Source: Lachnospiraceae bacterium 3-1
GTDB taxonomy: Bacteria; Bacillota; Clostridia; Lachnospirales; Lachnospiraceae
Assembly: GCA_000403255.2 (NCBI GenBank)
Contig: KE159591.1
Location: 207,823 to 271,822 of the forward strand
DNA: 64,000 nt
Direction: 5' to 3'
The position numbers were made by a program, and so were the translations under genes. The notes under the pieces were generated by a model. It saw nothing but the letters and a program-made list of their open reading frames with translations. It had not been told where the DNA came from and made no database searches. Shown in pieces: positions 17,393 through 25,846 of the stretch (the first letter of the stretch is position 1; the number at the start of each line of letters is the position of its first letter).

Positions 17393-19219
17393 TTACTCTA
17401 CCGTTACAGACTTCGCCAGATTCCTTGGCTTATCCACATCACATCCCTTGCCTACGGACACATAATAGCTAAATAACTGCAAAGGAATAATCGCCAAAGA
17501 ATTGGTAAAATATTTATTGGTCTGGGGAATATAAATCACATAATCTGCCGCCTTCTCAATCTCTCGGTTTCCCGCATTGGTCACTGCAAGTACAAAAGCC
17601 CCGCGACTGCTCAATTCCACAATATTGCTAACCGTCTTCTTATAAAGATCTTCCTGAGTTACCACTGCCGCCACCAAGGTTCCCTCTTCAATCAATGAAA
17701 TCGTTCCATGCTTCAACTCCCCTGCCGCATAAGCTTCGGAATGAATATAAGAGATCTCCTTTAATTTTAAGGAGCCCTCCAGAGAAATGGCATAATCAAT
17801 TCCTCTTCCCACAAAAAAAACATCCTTAGCCGCAATATAACGATTGGCAAAATGCTGAATTTTTTCCTTATTGCTTAAAAGCATCTCAATCTGCTCTGGC
17901 AGACGCTGCAAATCTTTTAAAAACCCTGCTGTTTCCTCTGGGGTAATCTCTCCCCGCACCTGTGCAAACTTAATGGCAAGGAGATATTCTGCAATTAATT
18001 GTGCACTGTACGCTTTGGTAGTAGCCACTGCAATCTCCGGCCCAGCCCAGGTATATATCACCTTATCTGCTTCCCTTGCGATAGAGCTTCCCACTACATT
18101 TACAATTCCCAAGGTCTTTATACCCTTTTTCTTTGCCTCTCGCAAAGCAGCTAGGGAATCTGCGGTTTCTCCCGACTGACTGATCACAATCACAATCTCA
18201 TCGCTTAGAAGAATTGGGTTGCGGTAACGAAACTCCGAAGCCAAATCTACCTCCACAGGAATTCTCGCCATACCCTCAAACACATATTTTGCAGTTACTC
18301 CAGCATGGTAAGCCGAACCGCAGGCTACAATGTGTATCTTACGGATTTCCCGAATCTCTTCATCACTCATTCCCAGCTCTTCAATAAATATACCGCCATC
18401 CTTAATCCTGGGGCTTAAGGTATCACGTACTGTCTGAGGCTGCTCATACATTTCTTTTAACATGAAATGCTCATAGCCGCCTTTTTCCGCCGCATTAATA
18501 TCCCAGTCTATGGTTGTGGATTCCTTTTGGATTTCTTCGCCATCCACGTTATAAAACACAATTTGATCTCCAGATAAAACAGAAATTTCCTCATTCTGGA
18601 TGAAATATACATTTCTGGTATACTTTAACACCGCTGGCACGTCTGATGCAATCAAATTTCCATCGCTGCCATGCCCCACAATCAACGGGCTGTCCTTGCG
18701 CACCGCATAAATATGTTCTGGGTGCTCCTTAAAAATAATTCCAAGAGCATAGGAGCCCTCTACCCTGTGCATGATTTTCGTAATAGCCTCAATGGGATCT
18801 CCCTTGTAGTAATAATCCAAAAGATGTGCCACTACCTCTGTATCTGTATCCGACCGAAACTGATACTCCTTTTTTTCCAAACGCTTGCGCAGCTTTAAAT
18901 AATTTTCAATAATTCCATTGTGTACAACTGCAATGGTCTCTGACTGATTATAATGAGGATGCGCGTTATCATTGGAAGGCGCTCCATGGGTCGCCCAACG
19001 AGTATGGCCGATTCCTAAAGCTCCTGGCATCGTAGCCCCGTCGTGGGTAATTTCGCTTAAGACCTTCAAACGTCCCATTGCTTTTTTTATCTTAATATTT
19101 TCTCCATCATATACAGCAATTCCTGCAGAATCGTATCCTCTGTATTCCAGTTTTGATAACCCATCCAATAAGATGGGAGCCGCCTGCGACATTCCAATAT
19201 ATCCTACAATTCCACACAT
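17393..19219 (-). CDS. glmS: Glutamine--fructose-6-phosphate aminotransferase (isomerising)
   Basis: This 608-residue enzyme makes glucosamine-6-phosphate, the first step to UDP-GlcNAc, the precursor of peptidoglycan and of the aminosugars made at 52-63 kb. The N-terminal glutaminase domain starts at the catalytic Cys (MCGIVGYIG) and has GHTRWATHG. Two SIS isomerase domains follow, and the end KSVTVE is typical. The start has AGGAGG. Only 14 bp separate it from the LCP gene upstream, so there is no room for the glmS ribozyme that many Firmicutes carry. It is presumably transcribed with the LCP gene. Confidence 0.98.
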   Translation of the reverse strand: MCGIVGYIGMSQAAPILLDGLSKLEYRGYDSAGIAVYDGENIKIKKAMGRLKVLSEITHDGATMPGALGIGHTRWATHGAPSNDNAHPHYNQSETIAVVHNGIIENYLKLRKRLEKKEYQFRSDTDTEVVAHLLDYYYKGDPIEAITKIMHRVEGSYALGIIFKEHPEHIYAVRKDSPLIVGHGSDGNLIASDVPAVLKYTRNVYFIQNEEISVLSGDQIVFYNVDGEEIQKESTTIDWDINAAEKGGYEHFMLKEMYEQPQTVRDTLSPRIKDGGIFIEELGMSDEEIREIRKIHIVACGSAYHAGVTAKYVFEGMARIPVEVDLASEFRYRNPILLSDEIVIVISQSGETADSLAALREAKKKGIKTLGIVNVVGSSIAREADKVIYTWAGPEIAVATTKAYSAQLIAEYLLAIKFAQVRGEITPEETAGFLKDLQRLPEQIEMLLSNKEKIQHFANRYIAAKDVFFVGRGIDYAISLEGSLKLKEISYIHSEAYAAGELKHGTISLIEEGTLVAAVVTQEDLYKKTVSNIVELSSRGAFVLAVTNAGNREIEKAADYVIYIPQTNKYFTNSLAIIPLQLFSYYVSVGKGCDVDKPRNLAKSVTVE

Positions 19220-19233
19220 GTGAAATCCTCCTA

Positions 19234-20355
19234 TTATTCCTTTTTCTTTGCATATACACCCGTCTGGTATGCAATTTCATCACTAATGCTCTGCACACTG
19301 TCCGTCACCTGATAGCTGGTTGTTCCGAACAAAAAATCATGAAGCTGCTTCACATTTGAGGCCAGATCTGCCGGAACGACACAATCCTGGCTGCCCTTCT
19401 GATATGAAATACTTACCACTTCATTTTCTATATCAAAAGGAAATCCAGCATTCTCTCCCAACTTATAATTAAATGCATCTGTGGCAAGGTTCAAAATCTC
19501 TGTTTTGCTTAAACTGGTCTTAATCTTCGGAAATACTGCGTCAATCAGTTCATTGACAGTTGCCACATCTGACGCCAACGCCTGTTCAGCCATTTTTTCC
19601 ACGACCAGACGCTGCCGCTCTGTCCGCTTAAAATCATCCCCTATTGTATAACGAATTCTACCAAAAGAAACTGCCTGCACACCATTCAAATTATAAGTAC
19701 CAGCCCCAGGAAGGGAACTATAACTCTTTCCCGTAACCTTTGAGGTTTCAATACAATAATTATTCAAATGCCCTGCCTCTTCCTCTGTTATTTCAATCTC
19801 AACGCCACCCAAAATATCCACAGCCTCTGCCACTGCAGAAAAATCAAATGAGATATATTCCTGAATATCCAAATCCAAGTTCGTATTGAGCATACGCACT
19901 GCCTGCTGGGGACCTCCCACAGCATAAGCGGCATTCGCCTTACTGTAAGCATCTGGCTGATCTAAATCCGCCATTTTCAAAAACGTATCCCGGTATACAG
20001 AAACTAGTTTTACCTCTTTCGTTTCCTTGTCAATCCGCGCTATCATAATAACGTCTGAATTCCCTCTTTCATAAGAACCCTCGTCCCGGTTATCCAGCCC
20101 GAACAAAGCAATGGTGGTATATTCCCCCAAAACATCCTGTGTCTGTTTGGGCAATTCCACTCTTACATCCTTTCCCTTAAAAGAAACGTCCGTATCCAAC
20201 TTATCCATTTTTCCATTTACCCAGACCCATACTAACACTCCAAGCAAAATAAGAATCTCAACTGCGACAATCACCAGTTTACGCTTCCTGCGTTTGCTCT
20301 TTCTACTCTTTTTCCCATCATGCTGGTGTCCCTGTACTTTATTTTCTTTTGCCAT
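19234..20355 (-). CDS. LytR-CpsA-Psr family wall-polymer ligase
   Basis: This 373-residue enzyme has a basic cytoplasmic N-terminus (about 1-27), one transmembrane helix (about 27-47) and an external LCP domain. Family residues are in LFGLDNR, RGNSDVIMIARID, VSVYRDTFLKM, DLDIQEYISFDFSAVAEAVD and the Arg motif GRIRYTIGDDFKRTERQR. LCP proteins move polysaccharide from its lipid carrier to peptidoglycan. It is followed by glmS and preceded by glycosyltransferase genes. A second copy (33099-34181) is clearly related, with the same DNR, ERGNSD and YRDT motifs. Confidence 0.95.
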   Translation of the reverse strand: MAKENKVQGHQHDGKKSRKSKRRKRKLVIVAVEILILLGVLVWVWVNGKMDKLDTDVSFKGKDVRVELPKQTQDVLGEYTTIALFGLDNRDEGSYERGNSDVIMIARIDKETKEVKLVSVYRDTFLKMADLDQPDAYSKANAAYAVGGPQQAVRMLNTNLDLDIQEYISFDFSAVAEAVDILGGVEIEITEEEAGHLNNYCIETSKVTGKSYSSLPGAGTYNLNGVQAVSFGRIRYTIGDDFKRTERQRLVVEKMAEQALASDVATVNELIDAVFPKIKTSLSKTEILNLATDAFNYKLGENAGFPFDIENEVVSISYQKGSQDCVVPADLASNVKQLHDFLFGTTSYQVTDSVQSISDEIAYQTGVYAKKKE

Positions 20356-20421
20356 CTCCTCACCCTATCTGTCCTTGGTTTTTATTTTCTTACTCATTCT
20401 ATTTTTTATACCCAGTCAAAT

Positions 20422-20459
20422 ATCCGTGCGAGCGCGGCTGCTTGGCTCATTGCGCGCGG
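20422..20459 (-). repeat. GC-rich imperfect hairpin in the LCP-glmS leader
   Basis: TCCGTGCG...AGC can pair with GC TC...GCGCGGA across an 11-nt loop, with one G-T pair and a 4-nt bulge (CAAT). It is an abrupt GC-rich patch in AT-rich DNA, between a candidate promoter and the LCP start codon, so it would be transcribed as leader. Confidence 0.35.
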
Positions 20460-20478
20460 AAATTAACACATATGGTTT

Positions 20479-20507
20479 ATATTATAATATTTCAATCCAT
20501 TTATCAA
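20479..20507 (-). promoter_or_regulatory. Candidate promoter for the LCP-glmS transcript
   Basis: Minus strand: TTGATA at 20507-20502, 17-bp spacer, TAATAT at 20484-20479 (an overlapping TATAAT at 20486-20481 would give a 15-bp spacer). It overlaps the end of the glycosyltransferase gene at 20504. Confidence 0.4.
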
Positions 20508-21295
20508 CTATTATTTTTCTTGAATATTCCAAAAAACCAATTCTTTTTCTGTTGAATTTGTATAATTCTGACAAAAAAATAGCCAAAAAAACAGATTCGG
20601 TTTCGTAACATTTTAACAATTCCATAATGTTTCATACTGGAATTATTCTCTCCATGTCTACGGTATAATAACAGCGCTTTTGGCAAAAAGCAAGATTTTC
20701 CAGCTATATAATCCCCTAAAATTCCAATCCACTGGTCATGCATTTCAATCTTATTTGGAATGGGAAGGACCACCTTTAAAAGCTCTCGGCGAAAGGCCAT
20801 ACAGCACCCGATATAGCTGTTTTTTATCATATTCTTGAAAACACCTGCACCAGAGCTGCGAAATGCAAAAAAAGACTCTATTACCGTCTTTTTTGCTTCT
20901 TCTCCTTCAAACACTTTGGCATCATGGATGACTACCGTGGCATTTTTTTCTAAAAATGCTTTCAGAACCTGTTCCACCTTATCCGGCATCCAAATATCAT
21001 CCTGATCTGCCAAAAAAATATACTCTCCCTTTGTATGTTTTAGAACATGTTCCACATTCTTTTTAATTCCCCGGCCTGGCCCCTTTAGACAACGTATCCT
21101 GGTATCACTGTTTCGGTATTCCCGTATAATTTCCATGGTGCGGTCTGTGGAGCCGTCATCGGAAATCACCAATTCATCCTCTTCCTTAAGCTGCTGTAAG
21201 ATAGATTCGATCTGCTCTTTTAAATATCTTTCACCATTATAGGAAACCATCGCCACAGAAATGCGGGTGGACGCCTCCTCCTGGTCTGCTACCAT
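20504..21295 (-). CDS. GT2 glycosyltransferase, rhamnosyltransferase-like
   Basis: This 263-residue GT-A enzyme has SVAMVSYNGERYLKEQIESI at the start, DDGSTDRT for nucleotide binding, and LADQDDIW as the metal-binding DxD-type motif. It resembles family 2 transferases that add rhamnose or related sugars to lipid-linked chains in the cytoplasm. The start chosen is the ATG at 21295, with GGGGGTGG just before it. It overlaps the end of the upstream transferase gene, showing coupling. The C-terminal end is basic and aromatic (FFGYFFVRIIQIQQKKNW), possibly membrane associated. Confidence 0.88.
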   Translation of the reverse strand: MVADQEEASTRISVAMVSYNGERYLKEQIESILQQLKEEDELVISDDGSTDRTMEIIREYRNSDTRIRCLKGPGRGIKKNVEHVLKHTKGEYIFLADQDDIWMPDKVEQVLKAFLEKNATVVIHDAKVFEGEEAKKTVIESFFAFRSSGAGVFKNMIKNSYIGCCMAFRRELLKVVLPIPNKIEMHDQWIGILGDYIAGKSCFLPKALLLYRRHGENNSSMKHYGIVKMLRNRICFFGYFFVRIIQIQQKKNWFFGIFKKNNS

Positions 21296-22053
21296 AATTT
21301 CCACCCCCATTTGCAAAAATACTTTATCATAGACGTTATATGCATTTTCAACAGCCTTTTGTCCTTATGGGAACCCCTTTCCCACTTATGAATAACCGTA
21401 GTGTCTGGGCAATACCATAGACTGCTTTTTTGATTCACCTGCCTGCATAGATCTGCATCCTCCATATACATAAAATAACGTCTGTCGAACCCACCTAACT
21501 GTCGGAATAACTCTGTTTGAATCACCAAAAAGCTTCCCTGGGCAAAAGGCACCAAAAAAGGCTTCTGATAATCCATATCCTCCATTGTATGGTAAGACTG
21601 ACGCTTTTTAAAATGAGAAGACAAAAACATTCGGATTCCCATATCCATGACAGTCAGCTCCCGGCGGTACACCTTTTGCATCTTTCCATGCTCATCTGTC
21701 ATTCTGGGAACTGCCATCCCGATTCCTTCCCCCTGCATAAATTTCAACAAAACCGAAAAGCTGTCCTCTGTCAAAAGTATATCCGGGTTTACAATGGCAT
21801 GAAATTTGGAATCCAATCTGGGAATCACGTAATTATGCCCGCCTCCAAATCCCAGATTTTCTCCCGGATTCAAATAAACCACATCCGGATATTCTTCTTC
21901 CAATGTCTGCAGTCTATTTTTCTTACTGCTGTTGTCAACAATATATAGCTTCTTAGAAATAGCGACAGCGGTATATTCCATAATGGAGCATACCGCATTT
22001 CTTACATCCTCTTCATCATTATAAGCCACTATCGTAATTGAAATATCTGTCAT
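21289..22053 (-). CDS. GT2 glycosyltransferase, WbbL-like
   Basis: This 254-residue GT-A enzyme starts MTDISITIVAYNDEEDVRN, with NPGENLGFGGGHN and the NPDI motif replacing DxD, and the late MYMEDADLCRQ helix. This pattern is typical of WbbL-type rhamnosyl- or GlcNAc-P-P-lipid transferases. The start overlaps the stop of the sugar-phosphate transferase gene (ATGA), and its own stop overlaps the next transferase gene, giving a three-gene coupled operon. Confidence 0.9.
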   Translation of the reverse strand: MTDISITIVAYNDEEDVRNAVCSIMEYTAVAISKKLYIVDNSSKKNRLQTLEEEYPDVVYLNPGENLGFGGGHNYVIPRLDSKFHAIVNPDILLTEDSFSVLLKFMQGEGIGMAVPRMTDEHGKMQKVYRRELTVMDMGIRMFLSSHFKKRQSYHTMEDMDYQKPFLVPFAQGSFLVIQTELFRQLGGFDRRYFMYMEDADLCRQVNQKSSLWYCPDTTVIHKWERGSHKDKRLLKMHITSMIKYFCKWGWKLW

Positions 22054-23465
22054 GACGATCCCTTACCTGTCAGCACTACCACAATGGTACGAAACAAAAT
22101 CCGTATATCCACTCCCAACGACCAATTGGAAATATATTGGGTATCTAATGCTACAACCTCTTCAAAATTTTTAATATCGCTCCTTCCGCTGACCTGCCAC
22201 ATACCAGTCAACCCTGGCCGAATTCCCAGCCTTGCCTTATGGTGAAGCTCATATTGTTCAAATTCCTCTTCTGTGGGGGGCCTTGTCCCAACCAGGCTCA
22301 TATCCCCTTTCAGCACATTCCAGAACTGAGGTAACTCATCAATGGAATACTTGCGCATAAACCTCCCGATCCCAAATATCCGGGGATCATTTTCCATCTT
22401 AAACATCAGCCCGTCCATTTCGTTTTGTCCCATCAGCTCCTGCTTCATCTGATCGGCGCCTACCACCATGGTGCGGAACTTATAAAATTTAAAGCGTCTG
22501 CCATTTCTTCCGATTCTGGTCTGTTCATAAAAAATAGGTCCTGGAGACTGTATTTTAATAATCGGCGCAAAAATGAAAAAAGCAATCCCTGTCAGCAGCA
22601 ATCCCACCAAACTCCCGAAAATATCCATGCAGCGCTTAATAAACACCTGCCTTGTGGTGGCAATTTTCATACTTGTAGTCAGCACCATATATTTCCCACA
22701 GCGCTCTACTAATTTATTGGGCATCAAACGTGATTCCCGCACCAAGTTAAAATGCACCGTCAGCCCCAGCTCCAGCAGTTCATTTGCCAATGCCTCACTG
22801 CTCTCCCTGGTATTACCATTGATAAAGATCTCATCCACCACACTCAGGCGCACATACTCCAAAAAAGTATCTGCACAGGCAACCACCGGAACTCCGCAAA
22901 TTTCATCCCCAATCCGGTTCTCATCTACAATCACCACGCCAACAACTTCAAATTCCTTGTATCGGTCATGCTGAAAATCTGCAACACATTCCTCCGCATA
23001 CCGTTTCTCGGTCACCACAATGAGCTTGGAAAATTTTTTCCCTCTTATCATGCGCTGGCGAATATAAATTTTCCACACACATCTGGAAATATACTCTACG
23101 ATCATTGCAATTCCCCAGAACACAAAAATAATCTGTCTGGAATAAATCTCTGCCTGCTTCGTGGCCCATACATAGACAGCAATAATCCCAAATACCATAC
23201 TGCAGTGCATCAGTACAACCTTTAATTCCTGTACCCTATTTCTCCTCAGAATTCCCGTATAAGCTTCAAAAAAGAATACAATACAAATATCTACAAGGAG
23301 CACTACCACAGCCAGGCGGTTATAATAATCCATCAGCATGGGCAGCCTTCTGATGTCTTTAAGCCTGATAAAACAGGAAGCATAAAAAGCCAGTTCCAGG
23401 CATATAATGTCTAAAACCAAAAAATCCAAATGCTTTACCCAGCTTTTTTTCTCTTTTTTATACAT
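22050..23465 (-). CDS. Polyprenyl-phosphate sugar-phosphate transferase (WcaJ/WbaP type)
   Basis: This 471-residue initiating transferase puts the first sugar phosphate onto undecaprenyl phosphate. It has four or five transmembrane helices in the first 130 residues, a CoA-binding-like central domain, and the Bac_transf catalytic region (about 275-471) with GRRFKFYKFRTMV, DELPQFWNVLKGDMSLVGTRPP and GLTGMWQVSGRSD. Start ATG at 23465 is preferred (MYKKEKKSWVKHLDF), since the extension to 23516 has no ribosome site. It leads the operon of two GT2 genes. A TTTCCC/GGGAAA palindrome lies in its upstream region. Confidence 0.93.
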   Translation of the reverse strand: MYKKEKKSWVKHLDFLVLDIICLELAFYASCFIRLKDIRRLPMLMDYYNRLAVVVLLVDICIVFFFEAYTGILRRNRVQELKVVLMHCSMVFGIIAVYVWATKQAEIYSRQIIFVFWGIAMIVEYISRCVWKIYIRQRMIRGKKFSKLIVVTEKRYAEECVADFQHDRYKEFEVVGVVIVDENRIGDEICGVPVVACADTFLEYVRLSVVDEIFINGNTRESSEALANELLELGLTVHFNLVRESRLMPNKLVERCGKYMVLTTSMKIATTRQVFIKRCMDIFGSLVGLLLTGIAFFIFAPIIKIQSPGPIFYEQTRIGRNGRRFKFYKFRTMVVGADQMKQELMGQNEMDGLMFKMENDPRIFGIGRFMRKYSIDELPQFWNVLKGDMSLVGTRPPTEEEFEQYELHHKARLGIRPGLTGMWQVSGRSDIKNFEEVVALDTQYISNWSLGVDIRILFRTIVVVLTGKGSS

Positions 23466-23516
23466 AATCTTTCGTCCCCATACTAAACCTAAATTATACA
23501 GAATTATCATACACAA

Positions 23517-23532
23517 TTTCCCAACAGGGAAA
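23517..23532. promoter_or_regulatory. Small palindrome in the sugar transferase promoter region
   Basis: TTTCCC-AACA-GGGAAA, about 50 bp upstream of the start at 23465. TATGAT and TATAAT hexamers lie between it and the gene, so it could be an operator. Confidence 0.3.
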
Positions 23533-23582
23533 CAAGAAAAATTATCTTAAATTTTCATTAATTTCATAAAATTTATGCGATA

Positions 23583-23780
23583 CTAATTCTTGGTTTTATT
23601 CCGTATGTACAGCCAGCTGTCCGAATAATCCTTCCTCTGTTGCTCATCCATTTCACTATATTGTGAAAAAGTCAGTTTAGAGGGAAGCATCCTTGTGCCT
23701 CCACATTTATGGCAGTAAATTTCCTTCCTTCTGGATACTGTTGTAATGCTGCCGCATTCAGGGCAGATAAATACTTTCAT
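23583..23780 (-). CDS. Small zinc-ribbon protein, 65 residues
   Basis: The protein starts MKVFICPECGSITTVS and has a second pair CHKCGGTRM, giving a four-Cys zinc ribbon. A short acidic helix (SQYSEMDEQQRKDYSDSWL) follows. The second ATG of a tandem pair (23780) is preferred, with GAAGGA 7 nt upstream; the tandem ATG at 23783 adds one residue. It stands alone between a terminator and the sugar transferase promoter. I cannot give a function. Such small ribbons occur as accessory proteins in Clostridia. Confidence 0.65.
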   Translation of the reverse strand: MKVFICPECGSITTVSRRKEIYCHKCGGTRMLPSKLTFSQYSEMDEQQRKDYSDSWLYIRNKTKN

Positions 23781-23843
23781 CATACGTTCCTTCTCACATT
23801 CAACTTTGTATTTTTGATTCACTCTATTGTAGCATTGAATTTG

Positions 23844-23874
23844 AAAAAGGGCAAGTTCTAACTAGAACATGCCC
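23844..23874 (-). terminator. Rho-independent terminator downstream of the GT gene at 23975
   Basis: On the minus strand GGGCATGTTCTA pairs with TAGAACTTGCCC (one mismatch, 2-nt loop) and TTTTTC follows. It lies about 100 bp after the glycosyltransferase stop. Confidence 0.8.
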
Positions 23875-23892
23875 CATTGTTATAACAGTAAC

Positions 23893-23965
23893 TATTACTC
23901 CGGCGGTTAAATGTCGACGAAATTTAAGCAAGTAAAAACGTCGATATTTAACCGCCGGAGTAATA
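23893..23965. repeat. 27-bp near-perfect inverted repeat
   Basis: Arms 23893-23919 and 23939-23965 pair at 26 of 27 positions (one C-A mismatch in DNA) around a 19-nt AT-rich loop. The arm core is CTCCGGCGGTTAAAT. It starts 9 bp after a glycosyltransferase stop codon and lies before the true terminator. There is no T-run on either side, so it is not a simple terminator. It may be a small mobile hairpin, an mRNA stabiliser or an insertion target. Confidence 0.85.
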
Positions 23966-23974
23966 CCATAATCC

Positions 23975-25810
23975 TTATGGCTTCAACGCATAATTACATT
24001 TTTTTAAAGAAAAATTCGGATTATAATAAGGATCTCCCTGTTTCAGCAAATCAATCCACCGGGTACGGATAAATTCAATTTCCTCCCAAAACCTACGCAT
24101 CTTTTCCTCCGTATCTTCCAACCCCCGGGTCTTAGACTCATAATGATAAGCCTCCACAAATGGATGATACACCACCAAATATCCTGCCTTTCCCACTCGC
24201 AAGCAAAAATCCAGGTCATTAAATGCTACCGTGAGCTTTTCTTCCAATCCGTGAATTTCCTCGAACACCTTCCGCGACACCATCATACAGGCTGCCGTTA
24301 CCGCACTGTAATTCAACTGTATTGCTGCCTTATGGTAATATCCTTCCTGTCCTCTTCTCAATCCTGGAAACATATTTGCCGCAATCCCATCAATCCCTAC
24401 CACAATTCCGGCATGCTGGATGGTATTATCAGGATAATACAGCCGTGCACCTACCACTCCCACCTCTGGTCTTTGGCAATTGCCCAGCATTTCCTCTATC
24501 CAGTCTTTTGTAATAATCTCAATATCATTGTTCAACAAGATAAAATAACTTCCATTGGCAAAGGAAGCTCCAAAATTATTAATCGCAGAATAATTAAATC
24601 CCTTCTCCCAAACAACCACCTGAACCCTCTGGCCCCCAGGAAGAACACCTGTTCCGTATGGCTCTTCTGACTCTCCTAACAGCTCCTTGTAATATGCAAA
24701 GGTTTCCTCTTCCACACTATTATTTTCGATAATGATAATCTCATAATTGTGGTATGTGGATTTCTGAACAGAATCCAGACATCGGCGCAGCACAGACCAT
24801 TGATCCTTGTTTGGAATCAAAATAGACACCAGGGGCTCGCCTTCCACTGCATATCTCACCCGATAAAATCCAAAATGCGGAAGCTGGCTAACCTCTCCTT
24901 TTCTCCCTGTTCGTACCAAATGCTCCTGCAAGGCTCTTTGTCCTGCCTCATAAGCGTATGTCTTGCTCAAGGGATTATCTGCTGTAGAATTACTGTGCAC
25001 ACGCCAATGATAGAGCACTCTGGGCACATGTCCAATCCCCTTCGCACTTTCTGTACAGCGCAGGATAAAATCATAATCCTGGGCCCCGTCAAATTCCTTG
25101 CGAAATCCTCCCACCTGTTTTAAAACATTGTCTTTCACACAAAGAAAATGGGTAATATAATTATTGGAGCACAACAAATCTGGACTGAAATCTGGCTTAA
25201 AATGAGGCTTTTTATGTTTTAGCCCCTGTTTTGTCTCCTCCACCTGATCCTCATCCGAGTAAATAACTTCCAGCTCTAATTTCCGGTTCATCAAAGCAAC
25301 CATTTCATACAACGCCTCTGGCGCCAGCAAATCATCATGATCCAGAAATCCCACCCATTCTCCCTGGGCTGCCTGTAAGCCAGCATTGGTATTTCCTGAA
25401 ATTCCCATATTTTTTTCCAGATGATGGTAAAGAATTCTCGTTTCCTGACGCTTCTTACAATAACTGTGGACAATTCGCTCCACGGTATCTGAAGGCGTGG
25501 CATCCATCAAGCATAGCTGCCAGTTCCCATAGGATTGCTCACAGACAGACTCCATCATTTCTAACAAATATTTCTCTGGAGTCTGATAACAGGGAACTAT
25601 GATACTAATCATGGGCTGATATGCAAATTTCTTCCACCCCTTTCTCTGATGAAGCAATTCTTCCTCCTTCGCCCTGTAACGCTCAAACCAGGGGCCATAA
25701 GGCACCTGGTCTGGTTCCATCTTATCCCGCAGCCGGTTGAAAAAAGCTTTCGGACCATAATGTTTCAAATATCTGATTCCTTTTTTTATCTTATAAGGGG
25801 TAATCTTCAT
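23975..25810 (-). CDS. Glycosyltransferase with two GT2 domains
   Basis: This 611-residue protein has a basic N-terminal segment (KITPYKIKKGIRYLKHYG), a first GT2 domain (about 70-290: ISIIVPCYQTPEKYL, FLDHDD, YSDEDQ) and a second GT2 domain (about 335-590: VSILIPNKDQWSVLRRCLDS, LNNDIEI, DLDFCLRVGKAG). Such tandem proteins extend wall or capsule glycans in the cytoplasm. Start ATG at 25810 is chosen for its AGGAAGG site; the extension to 25843 would run into the preceding stop. It is followed by the large hairpin and a terminator. Confidence 0.92.
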   Translation of the reverse strand: MKITPYKIKKGIRYLKHYGPKAFFNRLRDKMEPDQVPYGPWFERYRAKEEELLHQRKGWKKFAYQPMISIIVPCYQTPEKYLLEMMESVCEQSYGNWQLCLMDATPSDTVERIVHSYCKKRQETRILYHHLEKNMGISGNTNAGLQAAQGEWVGFLDHDDLLAPEALYEMVALMNRKLELEVIYSDEDQVEETKQGLKHKKPHFKPDFSPDLLCSNNYITHFLCVKDNVLKQVGGFRKEFDGAQDYDFILRCTESAKGIGHVPRVLYHWRVHSNSTADNPLSKTYAYEAGQRALQEHLVRTGRKGEVSQLPHFGFYRVRYAVEGEPLVSILIPNKDQWSVLRRCLDSVQKSTYHNYEIIIIENNSVEEETFAYYKELLGESEEPYGTGVLPGGQRVQVVVWEKGFNYSAINNFGASFANGSYFILLNNDIEIITKDWIEEMLGNCQRPEVGVVGARLYYPDNTIQHAGIVVGIDGIAANMFPGLRRGQEGYYHKAAIQLNYSAVTAACMMVSRKVFEEIHGLEEKLTVAFNDLDFCLRVGKAGYLVVYHPFVEAYHYESKTRGLEDTEEKMRRFWEEIEFIRTRWIDLLKQGDPYYNPNFSLKKCNYALKP

Positions 25811-25846
25811 ATTTTTTCCTTCCTGCCATGCCTCATAAGCCATTGG

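Noticed and set aside
22573-22974. Plus-strand frame of 133 codons opposite the sugar transferase
   Set aside because: Antisense shadow; composition (Ser/Thr-rich) follows from reverse reading of the real gene.
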